A stretch of 64,000 nt of DNA. Origin: Chaetoceros tenuissimus. Taxonomy: Eukaryota > Bacillariophyta > Thalassiosirophyceae > Chaetocerotales > Chaetocerotaceae. A program made the position numbers and the translations under genes. Positions 30,465-41,800 of the stretch are shown piece by piece. The stretch's first letter is position 1. Each line of letters starts with the position of its first letter. Where the stretch lies: assembly GCA_021927905.1 (NCBI GenBank), contig BLLK01000045.1, positions 1,984,001 through 2,048,000 on the forward strand, read 5' to 3'. The notes beneath the pieces are model-generated. The model had not been told where the DNA came from and ran no database searches. It was given only the letters and a program-made list of their open reading frames with translations.

Positions 30465-31745
30465 CTACTTTTGCCGATACATGCTTGGTGAATTTTTGAT
30501 ATGATCTCTCCACTCTGCATCGCTTTTATTATGGTCCCAAGGAATTCCCATTTTCCCTAATGAATAATCATTGTATGCTGCATTAATTTCTTCAGCTGTG
30601 TTCATAACCATGGAGCCTTTCGCTTGAAAGGGTTCTCTCAAGTTTTGCCCAACAAGTAGCATAAAATCAGCTCCGTCAGTTCCTGCCTCAACGTCAAGAT
30701 TTTCCCCATATGGTGAAAGATTTGCTGTGTAATGAGATTCAATCTCATATTTGTCATTTGACGATTCGGATGGAAGAAATGCAGACCCAGTTCTCATGTA
30801 TATAATGCCTGTATCATAGGATGGTGGCAATTTCATTTTCCAACTTGAATTTGCTTTCATTTGAACATGAAGTATTGACATTGGTGAAAATGTTTCAACA
30901 TCGGAGAGCGCATCTTTATATTGACCAACAAGTACAATAGTCTTTGTATCTTTTGTTTCCACTGTCGGGATTGAGACAACTCCTTCTTCTGCTGACTGTT
31001 TACCTTCTAAATTCAGCAATGATAGTCGGGGACTTTCCATCTTGGATCCCATTGGTAAATTCACCCAGAGTTGAAACAATTCTTGATTGCTAAAGATGCC
31101 ATCTTTGCCATGGTCAATATCCCACATTTCTTCATGAAGAAGTCCGGCTCCTGCCACTAACCACTGTGCTACATTGCCTTTGTGCCTCGATTCTGCACCA
31201 TATGTTTGTTTTATACTTAAAGAATCCCTATGAATCATTCCACCATTGATACAATACGTCAAAGTTATGAAGCCTCGATGCGGGTGAGCAGGAAATCCTT
31301 CTGGTAGAATCAGCTGCTTTTGGAAATACCTTATAGGATCAAAGGAAGCAAAAGAGTGTTTATGATGTACGAGCATGATAAAAGGTGAAGTGGACATTCC
31401 TTCAAAGAAATTGGGACACACTCTCCCACCAAATGAATCCTCTAATTTTGCAATAGTTGAATTGGGGAGCAGTTTTGAAAGAAGGAACAAAATCACACCA
31501 TTGAAAACTGGCCATACCGGTAAGCGCGCATATTTTTGTACTGAGGAAATTTTTCGATTTTGAAGCATTGGTTTCGAAACATCTACATCAGCCGAGTCTA
31601 AATCACTGGAAGTGAGCTGAATTTGCGATTTCGCAGTAGACGAAGAATGTATTGTACTGAAGGCATGTGAATAGAAATCTCTCTGAATGAAAAATACCCA
31701 AACCAAAATGAAATGTTGAACGAGTCGAAGATTACATCTAGCCAT
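30465..31745 (-). CDS. Pirin-family bicupin with plastid-type presequence
   Basis: 426 aa. Pirins are iron-binding cupins; some act as quercetin 2,3-dioxygenases, others as regulators. All four metal ligands are present: H154 and H156 in A-H-P-H-R-G-F, and H204 and E206 in G-L-L-H-E-E-M. Neighbouring blocks (I-H-R-D-S, A-Q-W-L-V-A-G-A-G, Q-L-W-V-N-L-P) are standard pirin. The C-terminal cupin ends L-R-E-P-F-Q-A-K-G-S-M-V-M-N-T, also typical. The N-terminus is a signal peptide (residues ~8-28) ending S-H-A|F-S, followed by Ser/Thr-rich sequence, pointing to the plastid. About 130 residues of presequence/linker precede the pirin core, whereas the pirin norm is ~290 aa with no presequence. The stop lies 33 bp from the convergent neighbour's stop. 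Confidence 0.88.
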   Translation of the reverse strand: MARCNLRLVQHFILVWVFFIQRDFYSHAFSTIHSSSTAKSQIQLTSSDLDSADVDVSKPMLQNRKISSVQKYARLPVWPVFNGVILFLLSKLLPNSTIAKLEDSFGGRVCPNFFEGMSTSPFIMLVHHKHSFASFDPIRYFQKQLILPEGFPAHPHRGFITLTYCINGGMIHRDSLSIKQTYGAESRHKGNVAQWLVAGAGLLHEEMWDIDHGKDGIFSNQELFQLWVNLPMGSKMESPRLSLLNLEGKQSAEEGVVSIPTVETKDTKTIVLVGQYKDALSDVETFSPMSILHVQMKANSSWKMKLPPSYDTGIIYMRTGSAFLPSESSNDKYEIESHYTANLSPYGENLDVEAGTDGADFMLLVGQNLREPFQAKGSMVMNTAEEINAAYNDYSLGKMGIPWDHNKSDAEWRDHIKNSPSMYRQK

Positions 31746-32299
31746 GTTGGTTCTCCCCTTGAATTGTTAGTTTTATTGTTTGGTAGATGCGAGAGTTGAT
31801 GATTCGATTCGATTCCCTTTAGATTTTACCACCACACCACCACCACCACCACCAAGGAAAAGGGAAAGAGAGGAGCTGGATAAGTTTGAAGTGGCTAGCT
31901 GCCAAGTCTATTTTATTGTTGTTGTTGTGTGTAGAGCCAAACAAATGCGTGATAATGAAACCCGTTGACTTTCGTCAGTTTTTGATTCATTAGAAGACAA
32001 TTAAGAATATGTTCCATGTGTTCTTTAGGGCGAAGGAGACAAAGTAGGTGAAGAGAGAGCTTAAAAAGTGAGTATGGTAGTACAGCGTCAATATTCATGA
32101 TAAAATTGTGAGGATAGAAGAACCGGTATTGGCGTTATTTTACCACAGGAAGAAAAAAGAGAAAAGAAACACTCCCACCACACAAAAAACTTTCTTTTCT
32201 GAATACTACTTTCGTTATTAGGAGAACAGATTTCACCATTTCAACAAATCAATCACTTCATTCATACATAGGAATCAATATAGACGACGTGGAAGAAAC
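31746..32299. other. Divergent intergenic region with ACC repeat
   Basis: Promoters of pirin (leftward) and the rightward MGQ protein. Contains the trinucleotide tract annotated next; no gene seen. Confidence 0.5.
31828..31854. repeat. (ACC)n trinucleotide tract
   Basis: Near-perfect ACC/CAC repeat (about nine units, one interruption), preceded by two to three 'gattc' units. Upstream of the pirin start; function, if any, unknown. Confidence 0.8.
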
Positions 32300-33274
32300 A
32301 TGGGACAAGCAGTATCAAGAAGAGTGATGCCTCACCTTTCGAAAGCCATCAATAAACATGAGCAAGTGATGGCGAAGGATGCACTTGACGACATTGCAAG
32401 GAAACAGGCACACGCAAGAGCAACAAACAACAAGTACACAGATCCAAGTGCTATGCAAGGTTTCAAGCGCGATCAATGGACAGATGTGGAATCTCTTCCT
32501 TCTGAAAGAGGGCAGGCTGATTTTCTATCTCAGCAGAGTTCGCAAGCTCCTCAAGAAATGCCTGATGATTTGATCAAGTTTCTAAATGATGCTGGTCCAC
32601 TTGAACGCAAAGTAGATAAAGAACTTACGTCTCCCAAGGTTTATGATTCTCTTCTAGAAGAGGAAGAAGTTAGAAAGCAGCAGCAAGATTCCAATCGCCA
32701 ACGGAGGAGAAGAATGATGCCAATGATGGGTGAGGGGGAAGGTAATACGGATGTTGATGCTGATTCCATATCTAAAGAGAAATTAGATGGAACCACAGTC
32801 TCCAGAACGACAAACTTTAGCACCGTGAAAAAGGAAGAAAAGGAAACTGAGATTCGTCTGGATGATGATCAGATGTTCCAGCTCTTGTCAAAGTTGCAGA
32901 CTGGGATGATCACACCAGATGCATATGTCGAGGAAAATAAAAATGAAGCCATGACAGTTGAACAGATTGAAGAAAATGTCAAGATTCTGCAAGATATGTT
33001 GGAAAATACTTCAATTCCAACCCTAATGCAGGATGATGATAAGTCATATGTAGGAGCATGGCACACAGAGGATAGGATTGAGAAGTTGAAGTTGATGGGA
33101 GTCAGAATGGCTGGAAACGAAGTTCAGCTCTCCTTCGAACAGAAAATATTAGGTTTGATGACAAAAGAATCAGTGGAGGATCTAAAACATGCTGCTAAAT
33201 CTCAGCAGCCCTCTCATCAACGCGAAAAAATGTCAACAGCTGAGTTTTTGCGACGAGCAAAACAAGATTCCTAG
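32300..33274 (+). CDS. Hypothetical protein with MGQ N-terminus
   Basis: Not recognised. 324 aa, one exon. It starts M-G-Q-A-V-S-R-R, a plausible N-myristoylation context (Gly2, Ser6), then a charged helical region. A motif [14 protein letters not shown] near residue 92 looks conserved. The middle is low-complexity and Arg-rich ([11 protein letters not shown]). The C-terminal half is helical ([33 protein letters not shown]). The basic start could also be mitochondrial. No domain assigned. Confidence 0.6.
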   Translation: MGQAVSRRVMPHLSKAINKHEQVMAKDALDDIARKQAHARATNNKYTDPSAMQGFKRDQWTDVESLPSERGQADFLSQQSSQAPQEMPDDLIKFLNDAGPLERKVDKELTSPKVYDSLLEEEEVRKQQQDSNRQRRRRMMPMMGEGEGNTDVDADSISKEKLDGTTVSRTTNFSTVKKEEKETEIRLDDDQMFQLLSKLQTGMITPDAYVEENKNEAMTVEQIEENVKILQDMLENTSIPTLMQDDDKSYVGAWHTEDRIEKLKLMGVRMAGNEVQLSFEQKILGLMTKESVEDLKHAAKSQQPSHQREKMSTAEFLRRAKQDS

Positions 33275-33289
33275 CTATTACTTTAATAT

Positions 33290-35331
33290 TTAGGTCCCTT
33301 TTTTCAACTTATCCTTCTCCTCCTGACTTATGTAGCTCCCTCCGTCAAGATGTCCTGTGAAGAAATAACCGGAGTGGTCGTCAAGAAGATATGATTTAAA
33401 CTTGTCATGGCCTTTCTTTAACCCCAGTCTTTCTACTCTTCTTGTAATCAAAGGAGACAAACGGTCTTCGACGAAGCCTCCACGTGCTACCATTCTGTAA
33501 TGTGGATTGAATATGTAATCCCTATAGTGTGAAGTTTCCACAATGTGTGTGTTGTCATACCAGTATAATGTTGGTGTAAGCGAAAGCTGGTGTTTTCCCT
33601 CTTCAGTCTCGAATGTATGGGATTTGCATTGAATATTATGTTGATACGCACTTGCGATAGATTCCAACGTTTTTCTCAATTTTCCAACAACCTCGATATC
33701 GTGAAGAGATGAACCATTAGGACCATACAAAGAAGAATCAAGTTTAAGCTCTTCGGGGTAGATGACCATATCAAGAAGTTCTTGCCCAAGACTTTTCCCA
33801 TACTTACTAATGAAGATATCTCTATAGCTCAAGTTGCTTCTCATTGATATCCCAACTAAAAAGTAGATAGTGAGATTACATCAACCATTGCAATTCAGAA
33901 ATAATTTATCTTTGAAGAGCATCTTACCATACTTAATGTCGCCATGTTCTTTGTTAATCATTGCTCTAACGACCTCCTCCATTGGAGTCCTTCTCATAAA
34001 TGTCCTGTCGTGTTGAATGACACACACATAGGGTGTTTTGACTTCATGGTATAGAGCATGACGCAAAGCAAATCCATACCCATGTCTGTCATCTAATTCT
34101 ACAACCCTAGCGTTGTGGAACGGAGAAGTTTCATTGTTTGCAGCATCGGCACAGAGCTTGTTCATACCAACTTTGAATAGTCTATAATTCTCTGCTTGGT
34201 CATTCGTCGCGATACCATTGCGTAACGACTGTTTGGCATTTGAATACTTTTTGCTGATCTTTTGGGTCTTTCCGCCTCTCCCTTGTACTGCATCACCTAA
34301 TATACGGCAACCATCACATACAACCACCTTTGGACATTTGAAAGCAAACGCATGTCCTCCTAGTACAAATGTTTCGAATGTTTTCTCCAACACTTCAGTG
34401 GACGGGTTAGATTTTATAGGCGATGTTGTGACAACAATGGTCAATAATTCTTCTAAAGGTCTGTTGTAATACAGCTGCTTAAAATCAATTTCATCATTTT
34501 CTTCTTTTTTCTCCTCTTCGTGGTTGATATTCGCTTTGTTGGTATGAACAAATTTGAGAACAATGCAACGATTTGATTCAGACGTATCGATCACTTCTTT
34601 GTCTATATCTTCAATTGAGTTTGTATATGCTGCTATTCTACTTCTCCAATTCCAAAAACTTTCACCTTTCTTGGTTACGAGGGTGTTTTTTTCCATGACG
34701 AAACTGTAATTATGATTTGGACTTTGAATATCCCAACTTTCAATCCTTCGTTCAATTGGTTTATCCATGAATTGCATAAGTGTTTTCCCACCATTGCTAC
34801 TGCTCAAAGCCAAATGTCCCACATAGCAAGAACATCTATCACTATTATCAGACAAGGACAAACAGATGATTCCATAAATGGCAAAGTTTCAAAAGCATTT
34901 GATGACAATCTTCCAGCTCTTTCTTCCTTTATAAATTTTGATGCATAACGCTCTTCGACGATAAGTTCTTGTGGGATGCCATATAAATCATTATTGTCAC
35001 CGGAATTAACTTGCCCCCTTACTTTCTCAATCAACACTTTCAGTTCTTGAGGACAATACACATCATCATTGTTTAGTAAATCATTTATGGAATATGTTTG
35101 CACTCGAAACCTTTTCTCAAATCCCTGATATAGCCACAGATCAGGATTGGAATCGAAAAAATTCATCAAGGTTTCACCTTCTGAATCTGAGATAAGGTCT
35201 GGTGTAACATCAAAGCCACTAGGTATTACTGGATCTGGCTGAGAAACTTGTAGGCAAACCTGAATATCGTCTGAGTTTGGAACAGTTTTTGGAAGCTTTA
35301 CTTTTTGCATAGCATCTATCAACTCGCTCAT
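33290..35331 (-). CDS. Fusion of AlkB-like (2OG-Fe(II) oxygenase fold) and glycosyltransferase-like domains
   Basis: Three exons fit: 34907-35331, 33928-34841 and 33290-33855 (634 aa). Intron 2 (33856-33927, GTAAGA...TTTTTAG) is clean; intron 1 (34842-34906, GTCATC...AATAG, 65 nt) has a weak donor but restores phase. The N-terminal part (~1-265) follows the AlkB order: P-D-L-I-S-D-S-E-G-E, F-E-K-R-F-R-V-Q-T-Y-S, P-Q-E-L-K-V-L-I-E-K-V-R, I-V-E-E-R-Y-A, V-G-H-L-A-L-S-S-S, F-V-M-E-K-N-T-L-V and R-C-I-V-L-K-F. The expected H-x-D appears as E-R-A, and the distal His in F-W-N-W-R-S-R-I is missing, so it looks catalytically dead. The C-terminal part (~285-634) looks GT-A-like: L-T-I-V-V-T-T-S-P, H-G-Y-G-F-A-L-R-H-A-L, Y-V-C-V-I-Q-H-D-R-T-F and A-R-G-G-F-V-E-D. 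ATG 35382 is an alternative start. Confidence 0.65.
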
Positions 35332-35800
35332 TTTGGGAAATATTGCGAGAGTAAACCCAGTTCTTGGACGAATTTGATGCAAGTGGCAAAATCAATCTTT
35401 GTAAATGTGATAAGAGAAAGACCCAAAACTGAAATAGTATACCTATCTTACTTCGATCCATTTACAGTTGATGAAACGAAGAAAAATGAATGGAGAGGAT
35501 GTGGAGCAGAAGTAGACAAAAACAAACATGGGACTAGCTGCATACCATACATAGCACGCTTATCAGCATACATAACGGTTAAAATCACGATGGGACTGCT
35601 CCTTTTCTTTGTTTTGACGCTTGGTTTTGATGATGATATTATATTTCTGTGTATTCATGCTCTTTTTTTTTCACTAGCATTTACAAAAGTATTGCCAGAA
35701 ACAGTAGTATTTGATAATTGTATACCTATTACATAAATAGGGCACGTAACTGTAGAGGTGGAAAAGAAGGGAGCTCAGAAAAGAAGGAAACGTATTCAAA
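35332..35800. other. Divergent intergenic region upstream of VPS13
   Basis: Promoters of the AlkB-GT gene (leftward) and VPS13 (rightward). A plus-strand frame at 35305-35736 is hydrophobic but overlaps the other gene's 5' end and has no support. Confidence 0.5.
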
Positions 35801-38800
35801 ATGGTGGCCAAAAAAATCATCATTCGTCTCATGGAAGAAGTTCTTGGAGAGTACATCATCAATATCTCTCCTGAAAACTTAAAAGTAGCTGTATTGAGAG
35901 GAAAAATCAAATTAGAGAATGTTCAACTGGACGGAGACTTGATTGGATCCCATGTTTTATCTGCAGTGGGGCTATCGGGGTTTGCAGTGTTGTCCTGTAC
36001 AGCTGAAAAGTTGAGAGCAAATATTCCATGGGGTAGACTCGAAAAAGACCCTACAACATTTGAATTGTCTGGTATACAATTGATATGTGTACCTCTATTG
36101 CCAAGTAATGCAACAAAAATATATGGAGCTGGAACTAAAATTGATCCAAAATGTTTTATAAGAACTAGGGTGAAAAGAGCTGCATTAGCTAGGTTTGAAA
36201 GAAATTTCTTCTCGTGGAGAATACCGGGAGAAGGACCGTCCAGAAGAAACAAAGATTCGGGGAATGATAATCGTGGGGGTAAAACAAGACGGAAAAGAAG
36301 AGATTCTGGGCAAAATTGGGACGAACAAAGCGTTGGAAATGCTTCAACTTTTACTACTGATACAAGGGATACATCAGTTGCAGGTAACAGTGTCATGAGT
36401 GACAATAACCAAGACATTTCTGATGCACAGAAAAACGCGTGGAGAGAGAAATTAATCAGCAAATTGTTTAGAAACATTGAAATATCTATAAATGATATAC
36501 ACGTACGATGTGAAGTTTCAGAAGGAGCATTGGTTAATGATGATCAAACGACAACTACAAAATCTGCCCCTGGAGTGGATACTAATGCTGATAAGCGTTC
36601 TTTTGCATTTGGCGTTCATAGTTCTTCAATGAAATTTAAATCGGCAAATAGTCAGTGGCAAACTGGAAAAAATGTTGATTGGAAGTCTGATGATAAAGAA
36701 GAAGATGCGCCTGAAAATAGATTCAAGGTTGTCGATATTAATAAGTTAGCCCTGTATTGGGATGATAGTCCCCCAGTTATGGTCTCCGAAAGTGAGATTT
36801 TGAAATTCAATAATCCTCAAATGTCCGAGCATAAAGTATATACAATAATAAGGTCTGCAATGACAAAGCTAAGAAGCCATCAAGATCCTGGGAGAATAAC
36901 TAGACAACTATTGGCAACTGGGGAACAACCTAATACAAAACATGCTCAGTCAGAATCTGCCCTGCCAAAATTACCACATTCATATATCTTAAATGAAAGT
37001 GATATGGAAGTTAGAATAAAGTTCACTTTATTTGATGATTCAAGATCAAATGTATGCTCAGCAGAAATAATGCCTTTACAAGTGAACCTTTCCTTTACAC
37101 CCTCTCAGTTAAGACAACGAAGATTGTTAGAATATACCATGATCGGACAGAGGCGATTGGATACAATGCTTCATCAAAGACCTACAAAACGCCCTACAGA
37201 GGATCCAAAATCTTGGTGGAAATATGCAATCTCTTGCGTTATGACATGCCAAACTAGAAGGCCCTGGAGGGATGTAAAAGCTATTATTTCGAAAAGATCG
37301 GAGTACATTGGGTTGATACAAAAAAAACATTTGAAAAAGAGACTAAATAGTCAAGATAGGCAACTTCTTTTACAATTAGAAGATACCTTGCCAATAGAAA
37401 CGCTGTTAGCTTTTCATCTTATAGCTCTTCGGAATGTTGTGAAGTATCGAGAAAGATCTTTATCACCAAAGAAATATAGGAAGGGTTACGATGATGATGC
37501 CAGTACAGTTGCTGATTCGCCATCCATTTCTAGTGAACATTCTAGAATAAGTCGACGAAGCTTCATTCGATCACCAAACATTCGTAAGCATCGTTCCAGG
37601 TCAAGAAAAAGGGGAGATGACGAAGTATCTGTTGTGAGTCAGCTTGAGAATTTATCGCTAAATGTCAACGAAGGTCAGGGGAGGCAAATAGGACTGCCCA
37701 GATCACCTGCTTCAAAAACAATATCAGCAAAAGTGCCAAAAGAAAGATTTTCACCACCCAAGGATAAGCAAAGTTACAGCTTTGAAGACAATGGGTCTGT
37801 TGCTCCCTCTGTTCAAAGCAACGGAGCTTCGATGTATTTTGATTTTGAAGACTTCAATGATTTCGAAGATAATGCAAACGATTCTGAGTCAACAGCTGAG
37901 AAATCTGCAATGGTGAAAATTATTTGCGCTAATAGTTTAGTAGCGTATGTATCACTTGTAGATAATCAAAATGGCTCTACCCTTCTCGACGGTGAGATTC
38001 AATTAAGTCTCTGGGCACAATTATCAGCAATTTCAGGAACGGCTCTTTTACTTGATATACGTAAATCTACTTGCTTTGGCTTTGCGAAAGGTGAAAAATT
38101 GGAATTTTTTGATTTCATAGAAGGTCAAAACCAAAAGGAAGAGGAAAAACTCGAAAAGGAAGATGGAGAGATCACTGTGGAGTCTGAAGTAACTTTGCCT
38201 CTTGAACTTCCAAGTAGCTTCGACGAAGATGGTATTAACCTCGAGGAATTCATCAAGACTCTAAGTCAAACCGATTTGTCTCTTCCCCCTCGTGGAGTAC
38301 CATGTCGAGTTCTTATCGGAATAAATGAGACAAAAACAGAAGTCCAAGTCGCATCCAACGGAGCTACTTTGATATACAATTCAGAATGTCTACGTGGGTT
38401 CATGAAGTCTATGTTTCCTAGCAAAAAAGAAGAGAATAGAAGCGTCTATTCTACACAACTCAGAAACTCTGCAACACAAACAGCACATGATGCACAAGTT
38501 GCTCTGATTTCACCTCGAGCTATGTCTATAAAGGTACGAATGGAACGACCCAAATTTCTGATACCAGTATCTCGCGATGAAACGGATGGCACTTTAATCG
38601 TGGATGGGAAAAGTTTACAAGTGCACATTACAAAGCCTGAGATGCGCGCAAATCTTAAGATGGGCTTTATAGCAAGCAGATTACATGCAAATTTCTACAC
38701 AAGTATGGATTGCAAAACATTCTTAGACTGTGCAAATCCAAAGCAAGATCCTCAAGAGAGTATATCAGTGGTGAAGCCATTTGATCTATCAATCGAGATG

Positions 38801-41800
38801 GATAGATCTGGCGAAGGTCCAGCTTTCAGAAAGGAAAAAAATGGAGTCCCTTATTTACAGAATCGTTTTGTGGCGATGACTTTTTCCACCATATCCATCA
38901 ACTTAATAGATGTTGATGTTCTTGCGATAGCAATCGGTCGTTGGTATGCATCTGAAATTCTTGCTCTGAAAGACAAAGGGAAAAGTTTTGAACAGAGTGA
39001 TGCTTCTTGTAGCCAGCAAGATATCGATGCTCATGTCGTGAAGGATGAGCTTATAGAGGATGAAACCACCTTAACTATGGACGGTATTGAGTTATTTTTG
39101 AATGGACACGAAATTGACACTGATGGAGGAAAGTCTACATATGCAGTTAATATGTCCAATGTCGATGCTCTTCTTTGTCACCGTGGTACCTTTGGCTCTT
39201 TCGATTTCGACATTGGACACGTTAGTGTGATACAGCAAAAGGTAACGCCTTCTTTGTTCAGTAAGACTGACATACCTCTATTAGTCTGTGCCCCGCCCAA
39301 AAGACTGGTTTCTACACAAAAGAATGCACTAAATTCAGCGCTGAATCTGAAGCTAACTAAAAGCTCAGAGTTACAGTCTAATGAGTTTGATATAACTTTT
39401 GGAAAATTGATTGTACGCATGACACCCTTTTCTCTTTCGGACTGTTCAAGAGCAGTAAGTCGAATAATTCAATCAACTAAAATTATTTCGCAGGAGATGG
39501 AGAGGAGAGTGCACTATGCTTTGAGAAGCGCAAGGACAACTGATTCAAGAGATCATAGTATCGTAGGAAATCCAACAGGTGCTACAAATGTAACTGGAGA
39601 TTTGACAGCCATTTCAAGCGTAACTTTGAATCGATACGAAAGAGACGAATCAATGTTTTTGATTAAATTGGCTGCGAAAGAATCTACGGTACAAATTTGC
39701 TTGGATCACGAAACGAACAATTTGAAGCCAAATATACAAATATCAGCAAGCATGTTACTCATGTTTCAGAGTACTGCAAATCTTGATAACTCTGGGGTCA
39801 GTGTCTCCCATGCAAGTTTTGATAATGTGTGGTTATCTCTTGTAGATGGTATAAATGTCGTGCCACGAAAATTAAAGAAATGCAAGCCTATTATTGAGCC
39901 ATTTGGACTTGAGGTGCGTGTCGGAAAGTCGAGGTCGAGTCTTGGAGCAGTTACTCAGCAAGAGTTTCGATTTGACTGTGAGTCCATGAATGTTACTTTG
40001 GAGAAATACAATATTGTTTACATGGCAACGATAGCAAAGATGTATGCAAATGCTGTGAAGACAGTGAGAAATTCTTTTCAACAAAAAGAGAAACGTGTTC
40101 CATTCCTAACTAGAGATAATCTAGTTACGACAAAGATACATGGCCAGATGCAACCTTGGAGTATTACCCTGATGCACAAGGAGTCCAATAATTCAAAAAG
40201 TATTCCTCTGATCCAAGCAATAGGTACTGTAGGTGGGAGAGTTGAAGGATTAGGTGGCTCTATCAATGGTGAAGCAAATATTGAATTGTCAATTTCATAC
40301 TACAGTGTAAATGTTGAAGACTGGTCATTAGTGACCGACTTGAAGACGAACATTTTCATTAATCAAAGTGAAGACAAAAGATTTGTAAGTTTTTTCATAT
40401 TATCTCCTTCGTTCAACAAATCTTAATTTCTCACTCTTTTTACTTCTCAGGATTTTGATGTTTCTTTGATAAATGTGATGACTATGAATATCACAAGTGA
40501 AATGCTTTATTTACTGGCAAAAGAGATACACAAAAAGGATACTGAAAAATTAGAAACTTCGGTTGAGAAAGTAAGAAAGCCGACATTGAAGATTATCAAC
40601 GATAGTGGTATCGATCTTTATATCGCTAGGATAGAGGACACAACTACAAGTTCCAATTTGATCGACGATTCAAATTCTCTCACAGACACAGTGAGTATGG
40701 AACCCACTGGAAATGTTCTAGTTAAGGATGGCTGCGATGAAATGTTGAAATTGTCCGAAGAAAATCTCAAACTTGCCATTATGCCAGTTTTGACTGATGA
40801 ACAAGAAAAAGTATTAGGTGAGCTCGAACCAGCACTGGATGTCCCAGTTACGAAGAAAGAGCAAGGTTCCGATGTGTTCAACTTTACTCCGAAACGGATG
40901 ACTACTCGAGATGAAAGAAATACATTAGATCCAGTTTTTGAATACTGTTTCCAGAATCAACGCCTACGTTCTGCTTTCAATGAGGCTTCGACCTTGGAAA
41001 ATGGTAGAGACTTACTATCGTGTCAGGTATGGAGTACAAGTGATCAAATTTACACTCAAGGTATTGGTAATCATTGGCTCTACCCATACCTTGAAGATGA
41101 TGTTCCAGAATGGTCTGATTCTACATTTTCAATGGCAATGGATAAAGACCGTTCTATTCTACCAGATAATAAGTGGGTTTGGTTGAATGATTGGGAGGTG
41201 GAAGTCTCTGGCGAACTAGGAAAAGAAATCGATGCTGACGGATGGGATTATGCCAATACTTTCTACAAGTTCGGTAAAGAAAGGCAATACTTTCGGGAAG
41301 GTAGTGTCTGCCGTCGTAGAAGGTGGTTCAGATGTCGTATGCTTAAAAAAATATTATCCGGAAAAACTACTGTCCCTATCCCAATCACTCTCACTTGGTC
41401 AAATGTGGACGACCAAAAAGTACTCCATATTTCAAGTAGATTTATGGTAGTAAATAATGTTGATATGCCATTATCATTTCTGGGATACAATCCATCGTGG
41501 CAGGATGACAGAGTGGTCTCGTCTATTAAGTATGGTGAAAAGTCCTCAATACCACTTGAATTTTCGTCCATAACTCACTTATCAATAGCAATTCAAGGAA
41601 AGACAGGATTTCACAAAACAGAAAGATTTATGATACTACCCACAGGCCACAATTCGATGAGATATATTCGTACTCGTATGTATCTCGACTCGATCAAGAC
41701 AACAGAAGAATTTCTATCTTCCAGATCATTGCACTTTCTTGTGACGATTCATCATGCAGACAATATAACAAGAATATCGATTGATCCAGTAGTGAAGGTG

